A DNA stretch of 64,000 nt. Source: Salinispora cortesiana (GTDB lineage Bacteria > Actinomycetota > Actinomycetes > Mycobacteriales > Micromonosporaceae). The stretch is from contig NZ_AXVR01000008.1 in NCBI RefSeq assembly GCF_000484695.1, positions 1-64,000 on the forward strand. Direction: 5' to 3'. Made by a program: the position numbers and the translations under genes. The first letter of the stretch is position 1. Each line of letters begins with the position of its first letter. Under the pieces are notes generated by a model, which was given only the letters and a program-made list of their open reading frames with translations, did not search any database and was not told where the DNA came from. Of this stretch, positions 16,873 through 25,634 are shown piece after piece.

Positions 16873-18290
16873 CGCTCTCCTTGGAAGTCGCCGCCCGGCC
16901 GTGGCGTCGGGCGGGCCAGCTCCGCTTCCAGCCGGCTGGCTGCCCGGAGCACCAGGTCGTCGTCGCCGACGCGCCCCACGAGCTGAACCCCGACCGGGAG
17001 CCCGTGGGGCGTCACGCCGGCGGGCAGGGAGAGGGCCGGCTGGCCGGTGAGGTTGAACGGGTAGGTGGCGGGTGACCACGCGAGCCACCGCAGGCCCTGC
17101 GGGTCAGTGGTGGCGGGCGGGGCGACGGCGTCGGCGGCGAAGGGCATGATCGGGACGGTCGCCATCGCCAGCAGGTCGTAGCGCTCCATCACGCGGTGCA
17201 GCCGGGCCCGCAGTGCCATCCGGGTCTCTTCGGCGCGGAGGACAGCGGCGCCGGTGAGCGTGCGCCCGTACCGGACGAGCGCAAGCCGGCCCGGGTCGCA
17301 GAGCTGGTCTTCCGTCGGTGCCGCTGCAGCGGCCTCGGCGGCAGCGAGGAGGTCCACGAGCGCGTCGTAGGGGTCGGTGAACGGCACCGCGATGCGTTCG
17401 ACCCGGTGTCCCAGTCGGGCCAGCACCGGTTCAACCATGCCGGTGACCGCACGGACCTCGTCGGTCGTCCCAGGGAACTCGAGCCAGCCGATCCGTAGCG
17501 CGGCCGGGGCGGCCGTTGGCGTGACCGCTCCGGCCACCGAGTCCGGGTCCTGGCGGTCCGGTCCGACCAGCACCGCCATCAGGACGGTGATGTCGGCGAC
17601 CTCGCGTGCCAGCGGCCCCAGGTGGGACAGGCGCTCGGCGCCGGGTGGCACGTAGGGGACCCGGCCGAAGGACGGCTTGAACCCGACCACCCCGCAGAAT
17701 GCCGCGGGGATGCGGATCGACCCAGCCCCGTCGGTACCGATCGCCGCGGTGCTCAGCCCGGCTGCCACCGCGGCGGCCGAGCCGCCGCTCGACCCGCCGG
17801 CGGTCCGCTCCGGTGCCCACGGGTTGCGGGTCGGGCCGGCGACCCGGCTTACCGTGCTGGCGCTCCACCCGTATTCCGAGGTCGCGGTCTTGCCCACCAG
17901 GATGGCGCCCGCCGCCCGGAGCCGGGCCACCGCCGGTGCGTCCACCGCCGGGCGGCGGTTCGGCACCAGTGACCCGCGTCGGGTGGGTAGGTCCCGGGTC
18001 TGGATGAGGTCCTTGACCGCGATCGGGATCCCGAGTAGTGGCCGCTCTCGGAAGGCGACCTCGCCGAGAGTGTCGAGAAGCCGGTCGGCCGCCTCCGCCT
18101 CGTACCGGGCGCGGTCGTCGGCGACCGCGACGAACGCCCGGATCGTCGGGTCGATCTCCCCGACGGCCGCGAGCACGTTCCCGAGATGCTCGGCAACTGT
18201 CGAACCGCCGGTGAGAAACAGCTGTCTCGTCTCCCGGACAGACCGGCAAACCGGGGTTCGAATGGTGGGAAGCGTGAATGCGGGCACCAC
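16869..18290 (-). CDS. Amidase signature family hydrolase
   Basis: Amidase of about 473 residues with the complete Ser-cisSer-Lys triad: Lys in IAVKDL (about 93), the Gly-Ser loop GGSSGGSAA (about 166-173) and the nucleophile Ser in GTDGAGSIRIP (about 191). In the fosfazinomycin/kinamycin scheme an amidase removes the acetyl or glutamyl group from the hydrazine carrier. That role is inferred here. The frame is open back to 18470, but homology starts near TVAEHLGN and no clear RBS fixes the start. The GTG codons at 18305 and 18290 are the candidates. It is coupled to the downstream GS-like gene by a 4-nt overlap. Confidence 0.88.
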   Translation of the reverse strand: MVPAFTLPTIRTPVCRSVRETRQLFLTGGSTVAEHLGNVLAAVGEIDPTIRAFVAVADDRARYEAEAADRLLDTLGEVAFRERPLLGIPIAVKDLIQTRDLPTRRGSLVPNRRPAVDAPAVARLRAAGAILVGKTATSEYGWSASTVSRVAGPTRNPWAPERTAGGSSGGSAAAVAAGLSTAAIGTDGAGSIRIPAAFCGVVGFKPSFGRVPYVPPGAERLSHLGPLAREVADITVLMAVLVGPDRQDPDSVAGAVTPTAAPAALRIGWLEFPGTTDEVRAVTGMVEPVLARLGHRVERIAVPFTDPYDALVDLLAAAEAAAAAPTEDQLCDPGRLALVRYGRTLTGAAVLRAEETRMALRARLHRVMERYDLLAMATVPIMPFAADAVAPPATTDPQGLRWLAWSPATYPFNLTGQPALSLPAGVTPHGLPVGVQLVGRVGDDDLVLRAASRLEAELARPTPRPGGDFQGER

Positions 18291-18523
18291 CCAAATAAAG
18301 GCCACAGTCGCTCGTCGGGCAAGTGTTGCGGGGAGGGCGTGGTGGTCCGGATGGCAACTCCGAAGAAAATACCTTCGGTACTCCTCGGGACCGCTTTGTT
18401 CAACTGACGAAAAGCTACGGAAGCCCAGGAGGCAAGTATGGATAAGTTTTGGATCAGTGCTGTACTGCACGCCGGAAGAATCGCTACTCTGCGGCTTGTG
18501 GGTTCGGTTCTCGTTAGGGGGTC
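18291..18523. promoter_or_regulatory. Divergent promoter region of the hydrazine cassette
   Basis: Lies between the amidase (minus) and the lyase (plus). GTTCAACTGAC at 18398-18408 is the exact reverse complement of the GTCAGTTGAAC elements at 4793 and 28121. The opposite half at the 11-nt spacing (18418-18426) matches poorly. A second pseudo-palindrome, GTGCTGTACTGCAC, lies at 18457-18470 nearer the lyase gene. The amidase start, and so the left boundary, is uncertain. Confidence 0.5.
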
Positions 18524-19816
18524 ATGGTCATGATTTCTCGTTACTCTCTGCCGGAGATGGCCGACCTCTGGTCGGACGAGGCACGCTACACCACCTGGTC
18601 GCAGGTGGAGCTTCTCGCGACCCGGGCGCAGGCACTGCTGGGCCGGGTCCCCGAGCCGGCCCTGGCCGACATCCAGCGAGCCCGGGTGCCGTCGGTGGCG
18701 CGGGTGGCCGAGCATGAGCGCCAGCGGGACCACGAGATTCTCGCCTTCCTCGCGGCCTTCTGCGAGGACATCCCCGCGGACTCAGCCCGTTGGGTCCACC
18801 TCGGCATGACCAGTTACGACCTGGTGGACACCGCGCTGGGGGTTACCCTCGCCCGCGCCTGCGACGTGCTGCTTGCGGCGGTGGTGCGGCTGCGCGGCGT
18901 GCTGGTGGATCAGGCGCTCGGGCACTGGGGGACGGTCTGCATCGGCCGTACCCACGGCATGCACGCCGAGCCCACCACGCTCGGTCACAAGCTCGCGGGC
19001 TTCGCCTTCGCGTTGGACCGTTCCGTGCGGCGGCTGCGAGCGGCGCGTACTGAGGTCGCGGTTGGCACGATCTCCGGGTCCGTCGGGACCTATGCGCTCA
19101 TCGACCCCTTCGTCGAGGAGCATGTCTGCGCCGAGCTCGGCCTCGGGGTAGAGCCCGCGCCATCCCAGGTCGTGGCCCGGGATCGACACGCACAGCTGCT
19201 GCACGCCCTGGCCACGTTGGGTGCCTGCGTGGAGCAGGTGGCCACCGAGGTCCGACTGCTCTCGCGCAGCGAGGTCCGCGAGGTGGAGGAGCGCCGCACG
19301 GTCGGCTACCAGGGCTCCAGCGCCATGCCGCACAAGCGGAATCCGACCACCAGCGAACGTCTGGTGGGGCTGGCCCGGCTGCTACGCGGGTACGCGGGTA
19401 CGACGTTGGAGAACGTGGCGCTGTGGCACGAGCGGGATCTGTCCCACTCCTCCGTGGAGCGGGTGGTCCTACCCGACGCGATGATCGTTGCCCACTACCA
19501 GGCGAGTCGCGCTGCGGATCTGGTGGCGGGGATGGAGGTCTTCCCGGACCGAATGCGGGCCACGGTTGATCAGAACGGCGGTGTGGTCTACAGCTCCGCG
19601 GTCCTGGCCGATCTGCTGGCGGGCGGCACCGAGCGGGAACGCGCCTACCGGTCGGTGCAGGCCGCCGCGAACGGCGCCGTCGCCGGCACCGGAGATTTCG
19701 CTACCCTGCTGAGGGCCGAGGGCATCGATGTCGCGCCGCTGCGCCCGGAGCTATTCCTGGTCCACCACGATGTCATTCGCAAGCGATTGGAAAACCTCCG
19801 TGACCTGGCACATTGA
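18524..19816 (+). CDS. Adenylosuccinate-lyase-like enzyme (hydrazinosuccinate lyase type)
   Basis: Fumarase/aspartase superfamily lyase of 430 residues. The signature loop GSSAMPHKRNP (about 264-274) contains the catalytic Ser. GRTHGMHAEP (about 141-150) carries the active-site His, and HLGMTSYDLVDT (about 92-103) binds substrate. The location is far from purine genes and beside an acetyltransferase and a GS-like ligase. It therefore probably releases hydrazine (or a nitrogen oxide) and fumarate from a substituted succinate, as described for the fosfazinomycin/kinamycin lyase. It is the first gene of a two-gene plus-strand unit. Start ATG 18524 or 18530. Confidence 0.88.
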   Translation: MVMISRYSLPEMADLWSDEARYTTWSQVELLATRAQALLGRVPEPALADIQRARVPSVARVAEHERQRDHEILAFLAAFCEDIPADSARWVHLGMTSYDLVDTALGVTLARACDVLLAAVVRLRGVLVDQALGHWGTVCIGRTHGMHAEPTTLGHKLAGFAFALDRSVRRLRAARTEVAVGTISGSVGTYALIDPFVEEHVCAELGLGVEPAPSQVVARDRHAQLLHALATLGACVEQVATEVRLLSRSEVREVEERRTVGYQGSSAMPHKRNPTTSERLVGLARLLRGYAGTTLENVALWHERDLSHSSVERVVLPDAMIVAHYQASRAADLVAGMEVFPDRMRATVDQNGGVVYSSAVLADLLAGGTERERAYRSVQAAANGAVAGTGDFATLLRAEGIDVAPLRPELFLVHHDVIRKRLENLRDLAH

Positions 19817-20201
19817 ACGCGAAGACGGCGTCGACCTCGACCTGGGTGCGGTCCTGGCGTTGTATCGATCGTCGGGGCTCGGTGCGCGGCGGCCGATCGC
19901 GGAGGCCGGCCGGCTGGCCGCGATGGTGCGAAACGCAAACCTGGTTCTGACCTGTCGGGCCGGGGGCAAGCTGGTGGGAATCGCGCGGAGCATTTCCGAC
20001 TTCGCTTACGTGACGTACCTCTCCGATATCGCCGTGGACCGGGCGTATCAACGGTCCGGCATCGGCCGGGCCCTTATTGCGGCGACCCAGCAGGAGGCGC
20101 CGCAGGCGAAGATCGTCCTGCTGTCGGCGCCGGGCGCAGCCGACTACTACCCACACATCGGCTTCACCCGGCACAACTCGGCCTGGGTGCGTAACCCGTA
20201 G
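19800..20201 (+). CDS. GNAT N-acetyltransferase (acetylhydrazine-forming)
   Basis: GNAT protein of about 133 residues. The acetyl-CoA loop is RSGIGRALI, preceded by the strand YLSDIAVDRAYQ, and the C-terminus GAADYYPHIGFTRHNSAWV is typical of the family. GTG 19800 is the likely start and overlaps the lyase by 17 nt. The frame is open from 19728, and ATG 19770 is an alternative. Lyase-GNAT pairs make acetylhydrazine from hydrazinosuccinate in fosfazinomycin biosynthesis, and the adjacency here supports the same step. No clear stem-loop terminator was seen in the 85 nt that follow. Confidence 0.87.
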   Translation: MTWHIEREDGVDLDLGAVLALYRSSGLGARRPIAEAGRLAAMVRNANLVLTCRAGGKLVGIARSISDFAYVTYLSDIAVDRAYQRSGIGRALIAATQQEAPQAKIVLLSAPGAADYYPHIGFTRHNSAWVRNP

Positions 20202-20286
20202 CGGGCACCGGTGACCAGCGACGAGCGGCGGTGGACCGCCCTCCGGCCCCTCCCGTCGGTGTCCGCTGTCCGGGTGTGTGCAGCGC

Positions 20287-22056
20287 CTAGCGGGCGTCTG
20301 CCGGCACCTCGGCCTCGCGGCTGACGAGCATCGCGTAGTGACCCCCCAGCTCCAGTAGCTCGGTGTGGGTACCGCGTTCGACGATGGTGCCGGCATCCAG
20401 CACGATGATTTCGTCCGCGTCGCGGATCGTCGACAGCCGGTGCGCGATCGTGATCGTGGTACGACCGGTGCTGGCTGCATCAATGGCCCGAGTGACGGCC
20501 TCTTCGGTCTGGTTGTCCAGAGAACTGGTCGCCTCGTCGAGCACCAGGATCGGCGGGTCGCGCAGGACCGTCCGGGCGATCGCCAGCCGCTGCCGCTCCC
20601 CGCCGGAGAACCGGAACCCCCGCTCACCCACCACGGTGTGGTAGCCGTTCGGCAGCGACAGCAGGTGGTCGTGGATATGTGCGATCTTCGCGGCCGCCAC
20701 CAACTCGTCGTCGGTCGCGTCGGGCCGGGCGAACCGCAGATTCTCGGCGACCGAGGTGTGGAACAGGTAGGTCTCCTGGAAGACCATTCCAACCGTGGCC
20801 GCCAGCGCCTCCGCCGGCAGTTCCCGCACGTCGGTACCGTCGATTGTCACCCGTCCCGACGTCGGGTCGTACAGCCGTGGGATCAGGTAGCCGAGAGTGG
20901 TCTTGCCGGACCCGGTCTCGCCGACGATCGCCAGGCGGTGGCCGGCGGGGATCGTCACGTCGACGTCGCTGAGCGTGGGCCGCTCCGCGTCGGGGTAGGT
21001 GAAGCTGACCTGTCGGAGCCGGAGTTCTCCACGCGGCTTCGCGAAGGGGGTGGGAGCCGCCGGCTTGTCGAGGTCGACGGGCAGGTCGAGGTATTCGAAT
21101 ATCCGGGCGAACAGGACGAGTGAGGTCTGCACCTCCACGGCGACCTCCACCAGGGAGACCGCCGGCCGCAGCAGAGTCTGCTGCAAGGTCGTGAAGGCGA
21201 CCAGGGTGCCGATGGAGATCGCCGCCTGACCGCCGCTACCGTTCAGTCCCGCCACCCAGTACGTCGCCGCCGGCATCGACGCCAACACGATCCAGGTCGT
21301 CGCCTGGGTCCAGCGGCCCGCCATGTGTGAGCGGATCTCCAGGTCGGACAGGAGCCGCGACTCTGCGGTGAAGATATCGGTCAGCGAGCGGGAGCGGCCC
21401 ATCGTCCGGGCCAACAGCACACCGCTGACGGAGAGTGATTCCTGCACAATCACGGAGATCGCCGCAGCCTGGCGTTGCCGCTCGCGGGTGATGCGGCGGC
21501 GCTGGTTGCCAACCCGTCGCCCGACCCAGACGAAGAACGGCACCATTACCAGTGACACGATGGTGAGGCGCCAATCCAACACCAGCATCCCAATGACCGT
21601 GGCCACGACCACGGTTACGTCGGAGACCAGCGTCGTCGCGGTGGTGGTCACGGTGGCCTGCATGTCGCCGATGTCGTTGGTGATGCGCGACTGCACCTCG
21701 CCGGAGCGGGTCCGGCTGAAGAAGGCCAGTGGCATCCGCTGCAGGCGCCCGTAGACGGCGGCGCGCAGATCGTGCATCACCTGCTCGCCGACCTTCGTGG
21801 AGAGGTAGGTCTGCCAGACGACGACCGAGCTGTTCGCGACGGCCGCGAGGAGCATGCCAGCTGCGAGGACGGTGAGTAGGCCCGTCCGGCCCTCCGGTAG
21901 GGCCACATCCAGGATCTCTCGGATCAAGAACGGGTTGACCAGGAAGAACAGGGAGGAGAGGCCGACCAGGCCGGCGACGAGTACCAGGCTCCATCCGTAC
22001 GGGCGGAACAGCCGGAGGATGCGCCGTACCGGCACATCAGGGGCAGCGGTGGTCAC
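20287..22056 (-). CDS. ABC exporter (fused TM and ATPase half-transporter)
   Basis: ABC half-transporter of 589 residues that should dimerise in the membrane. Residues about 15-310 hold six transmembrane helices. The ATPase domain has Walker A GETGSGKTT (about 385), the signature FSGGERQRLA (about 485) and Walker B ILVLDEATSSLD (about 508). Type-IV exporters of this kind in antibiotic clusters usually export the product or confer self-resistance. The gene is convergent with the GNAT gene. A gap of about 106 nt separates it from the Rieske gene on the same strand, so the two may form an operon. Confidence 0.93.
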   Translation of the reverse strand: MTTAAPDVPVRRILRLFRPYGWSLVLVAGLVGLSSLFFLVNPFLIREILDVALPEGRTGLLTVLAAGMLLAAVANSSVVVWQTYLSTKVGEQVMHDLRAAVYGRLQRMPLAFFSRTRSGEVQSRITNDIGDMQATVTTTATTLVSDVTVVVATVIGMLVLDWRLTIVSLVMVPFFVWVGRRVGNQRRRITRERQRQAAAISVIVQESLSVSGVLLARTMGRSRSLTDIFTAESRLLSDLEIRSHMAGRWTQATTWIVLASMPAATYWVAGLNGSGGQAAISIGTLVAFTTLQQTLLRPAVSLVEVAVEVQTSLVLFARIFEYLDLPVDLDKPAAPTPFAKPRGELRLRQVSFTYPDAERPTLSDVDVTIPAGHRLAIVGETGSGKTTLGYLIPRLYDPTSGRVTIDGTDVRELPAEALAATVGMVFQETYLFHTSVAENLRFARPDATDDELVAAAKIAHIHDHLLSLPNGYHTVVGERGFRFSGGERQRLAIARTVLRDPPILVLDEATSSLDNQTEEAVTRAIDAASTGRTTITIAHRLSTIRDADEIIVLDAGTIVERGTHTELLELGGHYAMLVSREAEVPADAR

Positions 22057-22162
22057 CCAGCCTCCTCAACCGGCCGGTGTCGGCGCGGCGTGTCGTCGGG
22101 TCGTCCTGGCCAGTGGCCGCCGGGCGTCGGCAGATCACCGGGGCGCCGGTGTGCCGCGCCGG

Positions 22163-22483
22163 TCAGGGCTGGCCGCCACCGCGGGCGACGTAGACATCCC
22201 CACCCTCGACCCGTACTCGATAGGTACCGATCGGTCGGGTAGCTGGGGGGTTGGTCGGCTCGCCGGTCCCCAGATCGAAGCAGGAGCCGTGCAGCCAGCA
22301 CTCGATTGTGCCGTCGTACACCTCGCCCTCGGCGAGCGAAACCTCCGCATGGGAACACCGGTCGTCGATCGCGTACACCCGTCCCCCGCTACGGACCACG
22401 GCCACCGCCCGGCCCTCGACCTTTACCCCGACCGCGCCTTCGGCCGGGAGCGCCGTCACCGGGCACACCTTGACGAAATCCAT
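22163..22483 (-). CDS. Rieske [2Fe-2S] ferredoxin
   Basis: Small Rieske protein of 106 residues. The cluster ligands are in CSHAEVSL (CxH) and CWLHGS (CxxH), separated by 16 residues. There is no membrane anchor, so it is a soluble electron carrier like those serving ring-hydroxylating oxygenases or NirD. No Rieske oxygenase is present in the window, so its partner is unknown. ATG 22483 with GAGAGGAG upstream is preferred over the in-frame start at 22510. A sequence-poor divergent spacer separates it from the VOC gene. Confidence 0.93.
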   Translation of the reverse strand: MDFVKVCPVTALPAEGAVGVKVEGRAVAVVRSGGRVYAIDDRCSHAEVSLAEGEVYDGTIECWLHGSCFDLGTGEPTNPPATRPIGTYRVRVEGGDVYVARGGGQP

Positions 22484-22709
22484 CGACCACTCCTCTCGAC
22501 CACGTTGCACTTCGCCCCGGATGCCGGATCGCGGGTTACGGGGCTCGTCCGCCGGACGGGAGCCGACCCCGCCACCTTGCGCGTCGGGCCTCAGGCCGGG
22601 GCCGAGCGGGAGTCGAAGCCCGCTGGAGCCTCCGGCTCCCGCCGGTGACCTGGGAGAATGGATCAGGAATCAAGAAGCGTCGGGGTCGGGCGGCCGTTAG
22701 CGTAGCGCT
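22484..22709. promoter_or_regulatory. Divergent spacer between Rieske and VOC genes
   Basis: Must hold promoters in both directions. I do not find the GTTCAACTG-type palindrome here. An inverted pair of CGGGAGCC and GGCTCCCG is present, but its arms are about 80 nt apart and its role is unclear. Confidence 0.35.
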
Positions 22710-23120
22710 ATGAACATCACCATCCACTCGAGCTTTCTGCCGCACGAGAATGCGGACGCCTCGATCACCTTCTACCGGGAAGTCCTGGGCTTCGAGATTC
22801 GAAACGATGTCGGCTACGACGGGATGCGGTGGGTCACGGTGGGCCCGGTCGGCCAGCCGCAGACCTCGATCGTGCTCCAACCACCGGCGGCCGACCCCGG
22901 GATCACCGACGAGGAGCGGCGCACGATCGAGGAGATGATGGCGAAGGGCACGTACGCCGGGGTTCTCCTCGCCGCCCCCAACCTCGACGAGGTGTTCGAG
23001 CGGGTGCAGGCCAGCGGAGCCGAGGTGGTGCAGGAGCCGATCGATCAGGACTACGGGGTCCGGGACTGCGCCTTCCGTGACCCGGCCGGCAACCTGATCC
23101 GGATCCAGCAGGCGGGTTGA
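22710..23120 (+). CDS. VOC-superfamily (glyoxalase/bleomycin-resistance-like) protein
   Basis: Single VOC protein of 136 residues with paired beta-alpha-beta-beta-beta modules: ASITFYREVLGFEI at the first and CAFRDPAGNLIRIQQ at the end, as usual in this fold. His and Glu metal ligands are only partly evident. In clusters such proteins act as drug-binding resistance proteins or as isomerase/dioxygenase-like enzymes. It is a conserved type in actinomycetes and may not belong to the pathway. The start at ATG 22710 has no strong RBS. Confidence 0.85.
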   Translation: MNITIHSSFLPHENADASITFYREVLGFEIRNDVGYDGMRWVTVGPVGQPQTSIVLQPPAADPGITDEERRTIEEMMAKGTYAGVLLAAPNLDEVFERVQASGAEVVQEPIDQDYGVRDCAFRDPAGNLIRIQQAG

Positions 23121-23189
23121 GCTCCGCGCGGAAGCGTCATCTCCCCCGTGGATCGCAAGCCCACCGATGCCAAGGAGGCCATCACCATC

Positions 23190-23987
23190 ATGCTGTTGCC
23201 TGACACGATCATGCTCGGTGCAACCGACGCGCAAGCCGCACGCGCCTTTTACCAGTCCGTGTTCTCGCCAACCGCCGTAAGTCAGCAGGACGAGCGGGTG
23301 GAGTTGGATCTGCACGGTGTGGCCCGGCTCGCCGTGTGCCCGGTTGCGGAGCTGGCGGCGCAGGCGCACGCGGAGCCCGCAGCACCGAACTATCGCGGTT
23401 ACGTCCTCAGCTATGTCGTCAGTCAGCCCGACGAGGTGCGGAGCATCCTGGACGCCGCCGCCCGGCAGGGCGCGAGCGTTCTCAAGCCTGCGAAGAAGGC
23501 CATGTTCGCCGGCTTCTCCGGCGCCTTCCAGGCTCCGGACGGTGCGGTATGGAAGCTGACCTCGGCGAAGGCGAAGGCGACCGGGCCGGCCGAGGAGACA
23601 CCGGTGCCGGATGAGGTCGGTGTCCTCCTCGGCGTCGCTGCAACGAAGTCCGCCAAGTCTTTCTATGCGTCCCTGGGCATGGTGGTCGATCGGGACTACG
23701 GCAGCAAGTACATCGACTTCCAGCCCACGCCGACCGGTTGCCGGCTGGGCCTCATGGACGGAAAGGTGCTGGCGAAGGATGTCGGAACGAAGGAGGACCG
23801 CGCCGACTTCCGGGCGGCGGCCTTCGAACGGATGGTGCCCGCGCCGGACGAGGTCGACTCCCTACTGTCGGCAGTGACCGCTGCTGGCGGCCGGGTCGTC
23901 GCCCCGGCTGCGAAATCCGGGTCGGGAGTCTACGCCGGCTTCTTCACCGATCCGGATGGCTTTCTGTGGAAGGTGACCGCCGGGTAG
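23190..23987 (+). CDS. Two-domain VOC (glyoxalase-like) protein
   Basis: Tandem VOC protein of about 265 residues. The first half begins MLLPDTIMLGATDAQAARAFYQ and ends GAFQAPDGAVWKLTS. The second begins VGVLLGVAATKSAKSFYASLG and ends GFFTDPDGFLWKVTAG. The two halves share the FxxPDGxxWK ending, so it is an internal duplication. Start ATG 23190 has AAGGAGG upstream, and a GTG at 23148 is in frame. It could bind or modify small molecules, but the function is not deducible. It ends at a 13-bp terminator stem. Confidence 0.85.
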   Translation: MLLPDTIMLGATDAQAARAFYQSVFSPTAVSQQDERVELDLHGVARLAVCPVAELAAQAHAEPAAPNYRGYVLSYVVSQPDEVRSILDAAARQGASVLKPAKKAMFAGFSGAFQAPDGAVWKLTSAKAKATGPAEETPVPDEVGVLLGVAATKSAKSFYASLGMVVDRDYGSKYIDFQPTPTGCRLGLMDGKVLAKDVGTKEDRADFRAAAFERMVPAPDEVDSLLSAVTAAGGRVVAPAAKSGSGVYAGFFTDPDGFLWKVTAG

Positions 23988-24022
23988 TGGGCGGGACCCC
24001 GACGCGCCAACCACCGCGGAGC

Positions 24023-24058
24023 CAGGTCCGCCGGCCCGAGGTGGCGCCGGCGGACCTG
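24023..24058. terminator. Bidirectional stem-loop terminator
   Basis: Perfect 13-bp inverted repeat (24023-24035 with 24046-24058), 10-nt loop, between convergent genes ending at 23987 and 24072. Confidence 0.75.
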
Positions 24059-24071
24059 TGGAGCATCCTGG

Positions 24072-25634
24072 TCAGCCGGCTTCCGGAACTGGTGGCGGGT
24101 TCGCGTCACAGGTGGCGTCAACGCCGGTCGTGGCGCTTGGGCGGGTCCCGTCTCGCAGGTAGGCGGTGACGTGGCTGTTGAGGCACCCGTTGGCGTTGGC
24201 GGTCAGGGACGCGCCGTGGAAGACGCCACCGCGCTCCAGGACCAGCCGGGAGTTCGGGAACCGCCGGTGCACCTCGTGGGCGCCGGCCACCGGGGTGAGC
24301 GCGTCGTACTCCGCCTGGATCAGCAAGATGTTCGCATTTCGGTCGCCGACCTTCGCCGGCCGGCGGGCGGGCACCGGCCAGAACGCGCACGGAGCGTTGT
24401 ACCATGCGCTGTTCCAGGTCATGAAGCGGTCTCCCTGGTGGTACTGGCGATTCAGGTCGGTGTGCCAGCGGTTCCAGCGCCGGGGCCAGTAGCCGTCGAT
24501 GCACTGCACGGCGCGGTACGTGGCGTGGGTGTTCTGCGCCGGGAAGCCCGGCTCGCCGCCGAAGTTCTGCCGCGGCCCGGCCGGGTCACCCCGCAGCACC
24601 CAGTCGGCCAGCACCTGTGCGTGGTACGTCCAGACGTAGGTGCGGTATACGTTCACCGCGAAGATGTCGTTGTATTCAGCCGGGCCGATCTGGCCGTCGA
24701 TCGGTGCCGCCCGGACTGCGGCCATGCCCTGGTAGTAGTTCGCCTCGACCTCCGCGGCCGTGTCGCCCAGGTGGTAGTACGAGTCGTGCTCGGCGATCCA
24801 ACTGAAGAAGATCTGAGCCCGCCGCTCGAAGGCCGCATTCGTCCGGGACAGCGAGGCGTATCCGACGGTGCTTGGCTGCACCACACTGTCCAGTACCATT
24901 CGGCGCACCCGGTTCGGGAACAGGGAGGCGTAGACCGAGCCGAGGTAGGTGCCGTAGGAGTAGCCCAGATAGTTGATTTTCTCCTGGCCGAGCGCGGCCC
25001 GGATGAGATCCATGTCCCGCGCGGAGTCGGTGGTCCGGAAGTGCCGGAGGGTGTCGCCGTACTTCTCGCCACAGCTCTCGGCGTATGTGCGGGCCCGTTT
25101 CGTCCACACCCGTTCCTCGGCCGGGTTGCCCGGAACGTAGTCGGGCCGTGCTTCGCCCGGATACAGGTAGGTGGGGTCGCAGGTGATCGACGGCTCGCTC
25201 GCTCCGACGCCGCGGGGATCGAAGCCGATCCAGTCGTAGGTCGAACCCACCTCGGTCGGCAGCCCGCTCCAGCCCTTCGCGAATCGGGTGGGTAGGTCGC
25301 GTCCGATGGTGCCGGGCCACTGACCCCGGTTCAGCAGGACAACGCCCTGGTACTCGGACTCCGGCGCGGTGTGCTTGGCTCGGGTGAGGGCTAGGGTGAT
25401 CTTCTGGCCCCTCGGTCGGGAGTGGTCAAGCGGCACTGCGAGGGAGCCGCACTCCAGCCCGACCAGGTAGTCCTCCATTATCGGGTCGTCTTCTGGGCAG
25501 GGGGACCAGGAGATTGGGCTGGTTGGCCGGGCGGTGCTGCCGGCCGTCGGTGTCGCCCCGACCGGGGCGACGGCGATGACCTGTGCCGTGAGGCCCAGTA
25601 CGACTGCGGTCGCACCGGCGAAAAGTCTCTTCAC
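24072..25634 (-). CDS. Secreted alpha/beta hydrolase (tripeptidyl aminopeptidase family)
   Basis: Exported serine hydrolase of 520 residues. The signal peptide is KRLFAGATAVVLGLTAQVIAV followed by Ala-rich cleavage sequence. The nucleophile is Ser in GYSYGTYLG (about 230), the acid is Asp in AEYDALTP (about 445) and the His is in GVFHGAS (about 475). The C-terminal part resembles the TAP-like domain. Start GTG 25634 follows GGGGGA, while the open frame reaches 25763. Related secreted hydrolases occur in several Streptomyces antibiotic clusters, but whether it processes the product, detoxifies it or is an unrelated peptidase is unknown. Confidence 0.9.
   Translation of the reverse strand: MKRLFAGATAVVLGLTAQVIAVAPVGATPTAGSTARPTSPISWSPCPEDDPIMEDYLVGLECGSLAVPLDHSRPRGQKITLALTRAKHTAPESEYQGVVLLNRGQWPGTIGRDLPTRFAKGWSGLPTEVGSTYDWIGFDPRGVGASEPSITCDPTYLYPGEARPDYVPGNPAEERVWTKRARTYAESCGEKYGDTLRHFRTTDSARDMDLIRAALGQEKINYLGYSYGTYLGSVYASLFPNRVRRMVLDSVVQPSTVGYASLSRTNAAFERRAQIFFSWIAEHDSYYHLGDTAAEVEANYYQGMAAVRAAPIDGQIGPAEYNDIFAVNVYRTYVWTYHAQVLADWVLRGDPAGPRQNFGGEPGFPAQNTHATYRAVQCIDGYWPRRWNRWHTDLNRQYHQGDRFMTWNSAWYNAPCAFWPVPARRPAKVGDRNANILLIQAEYDALTPVAGAHEVHRRFPNSRLVLERGGVFHGASLTANANGCLNSHVTAYLRDGTRPSATTGVDATCDANPPPVPEAG

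Noticed and set aside
24171-25295. 374-codon frame antisense to the secreted hydrolase
   Set aside because: Shadow of a clearly coding strand. Composition is Val/Arg/Gly-rich without motifs.
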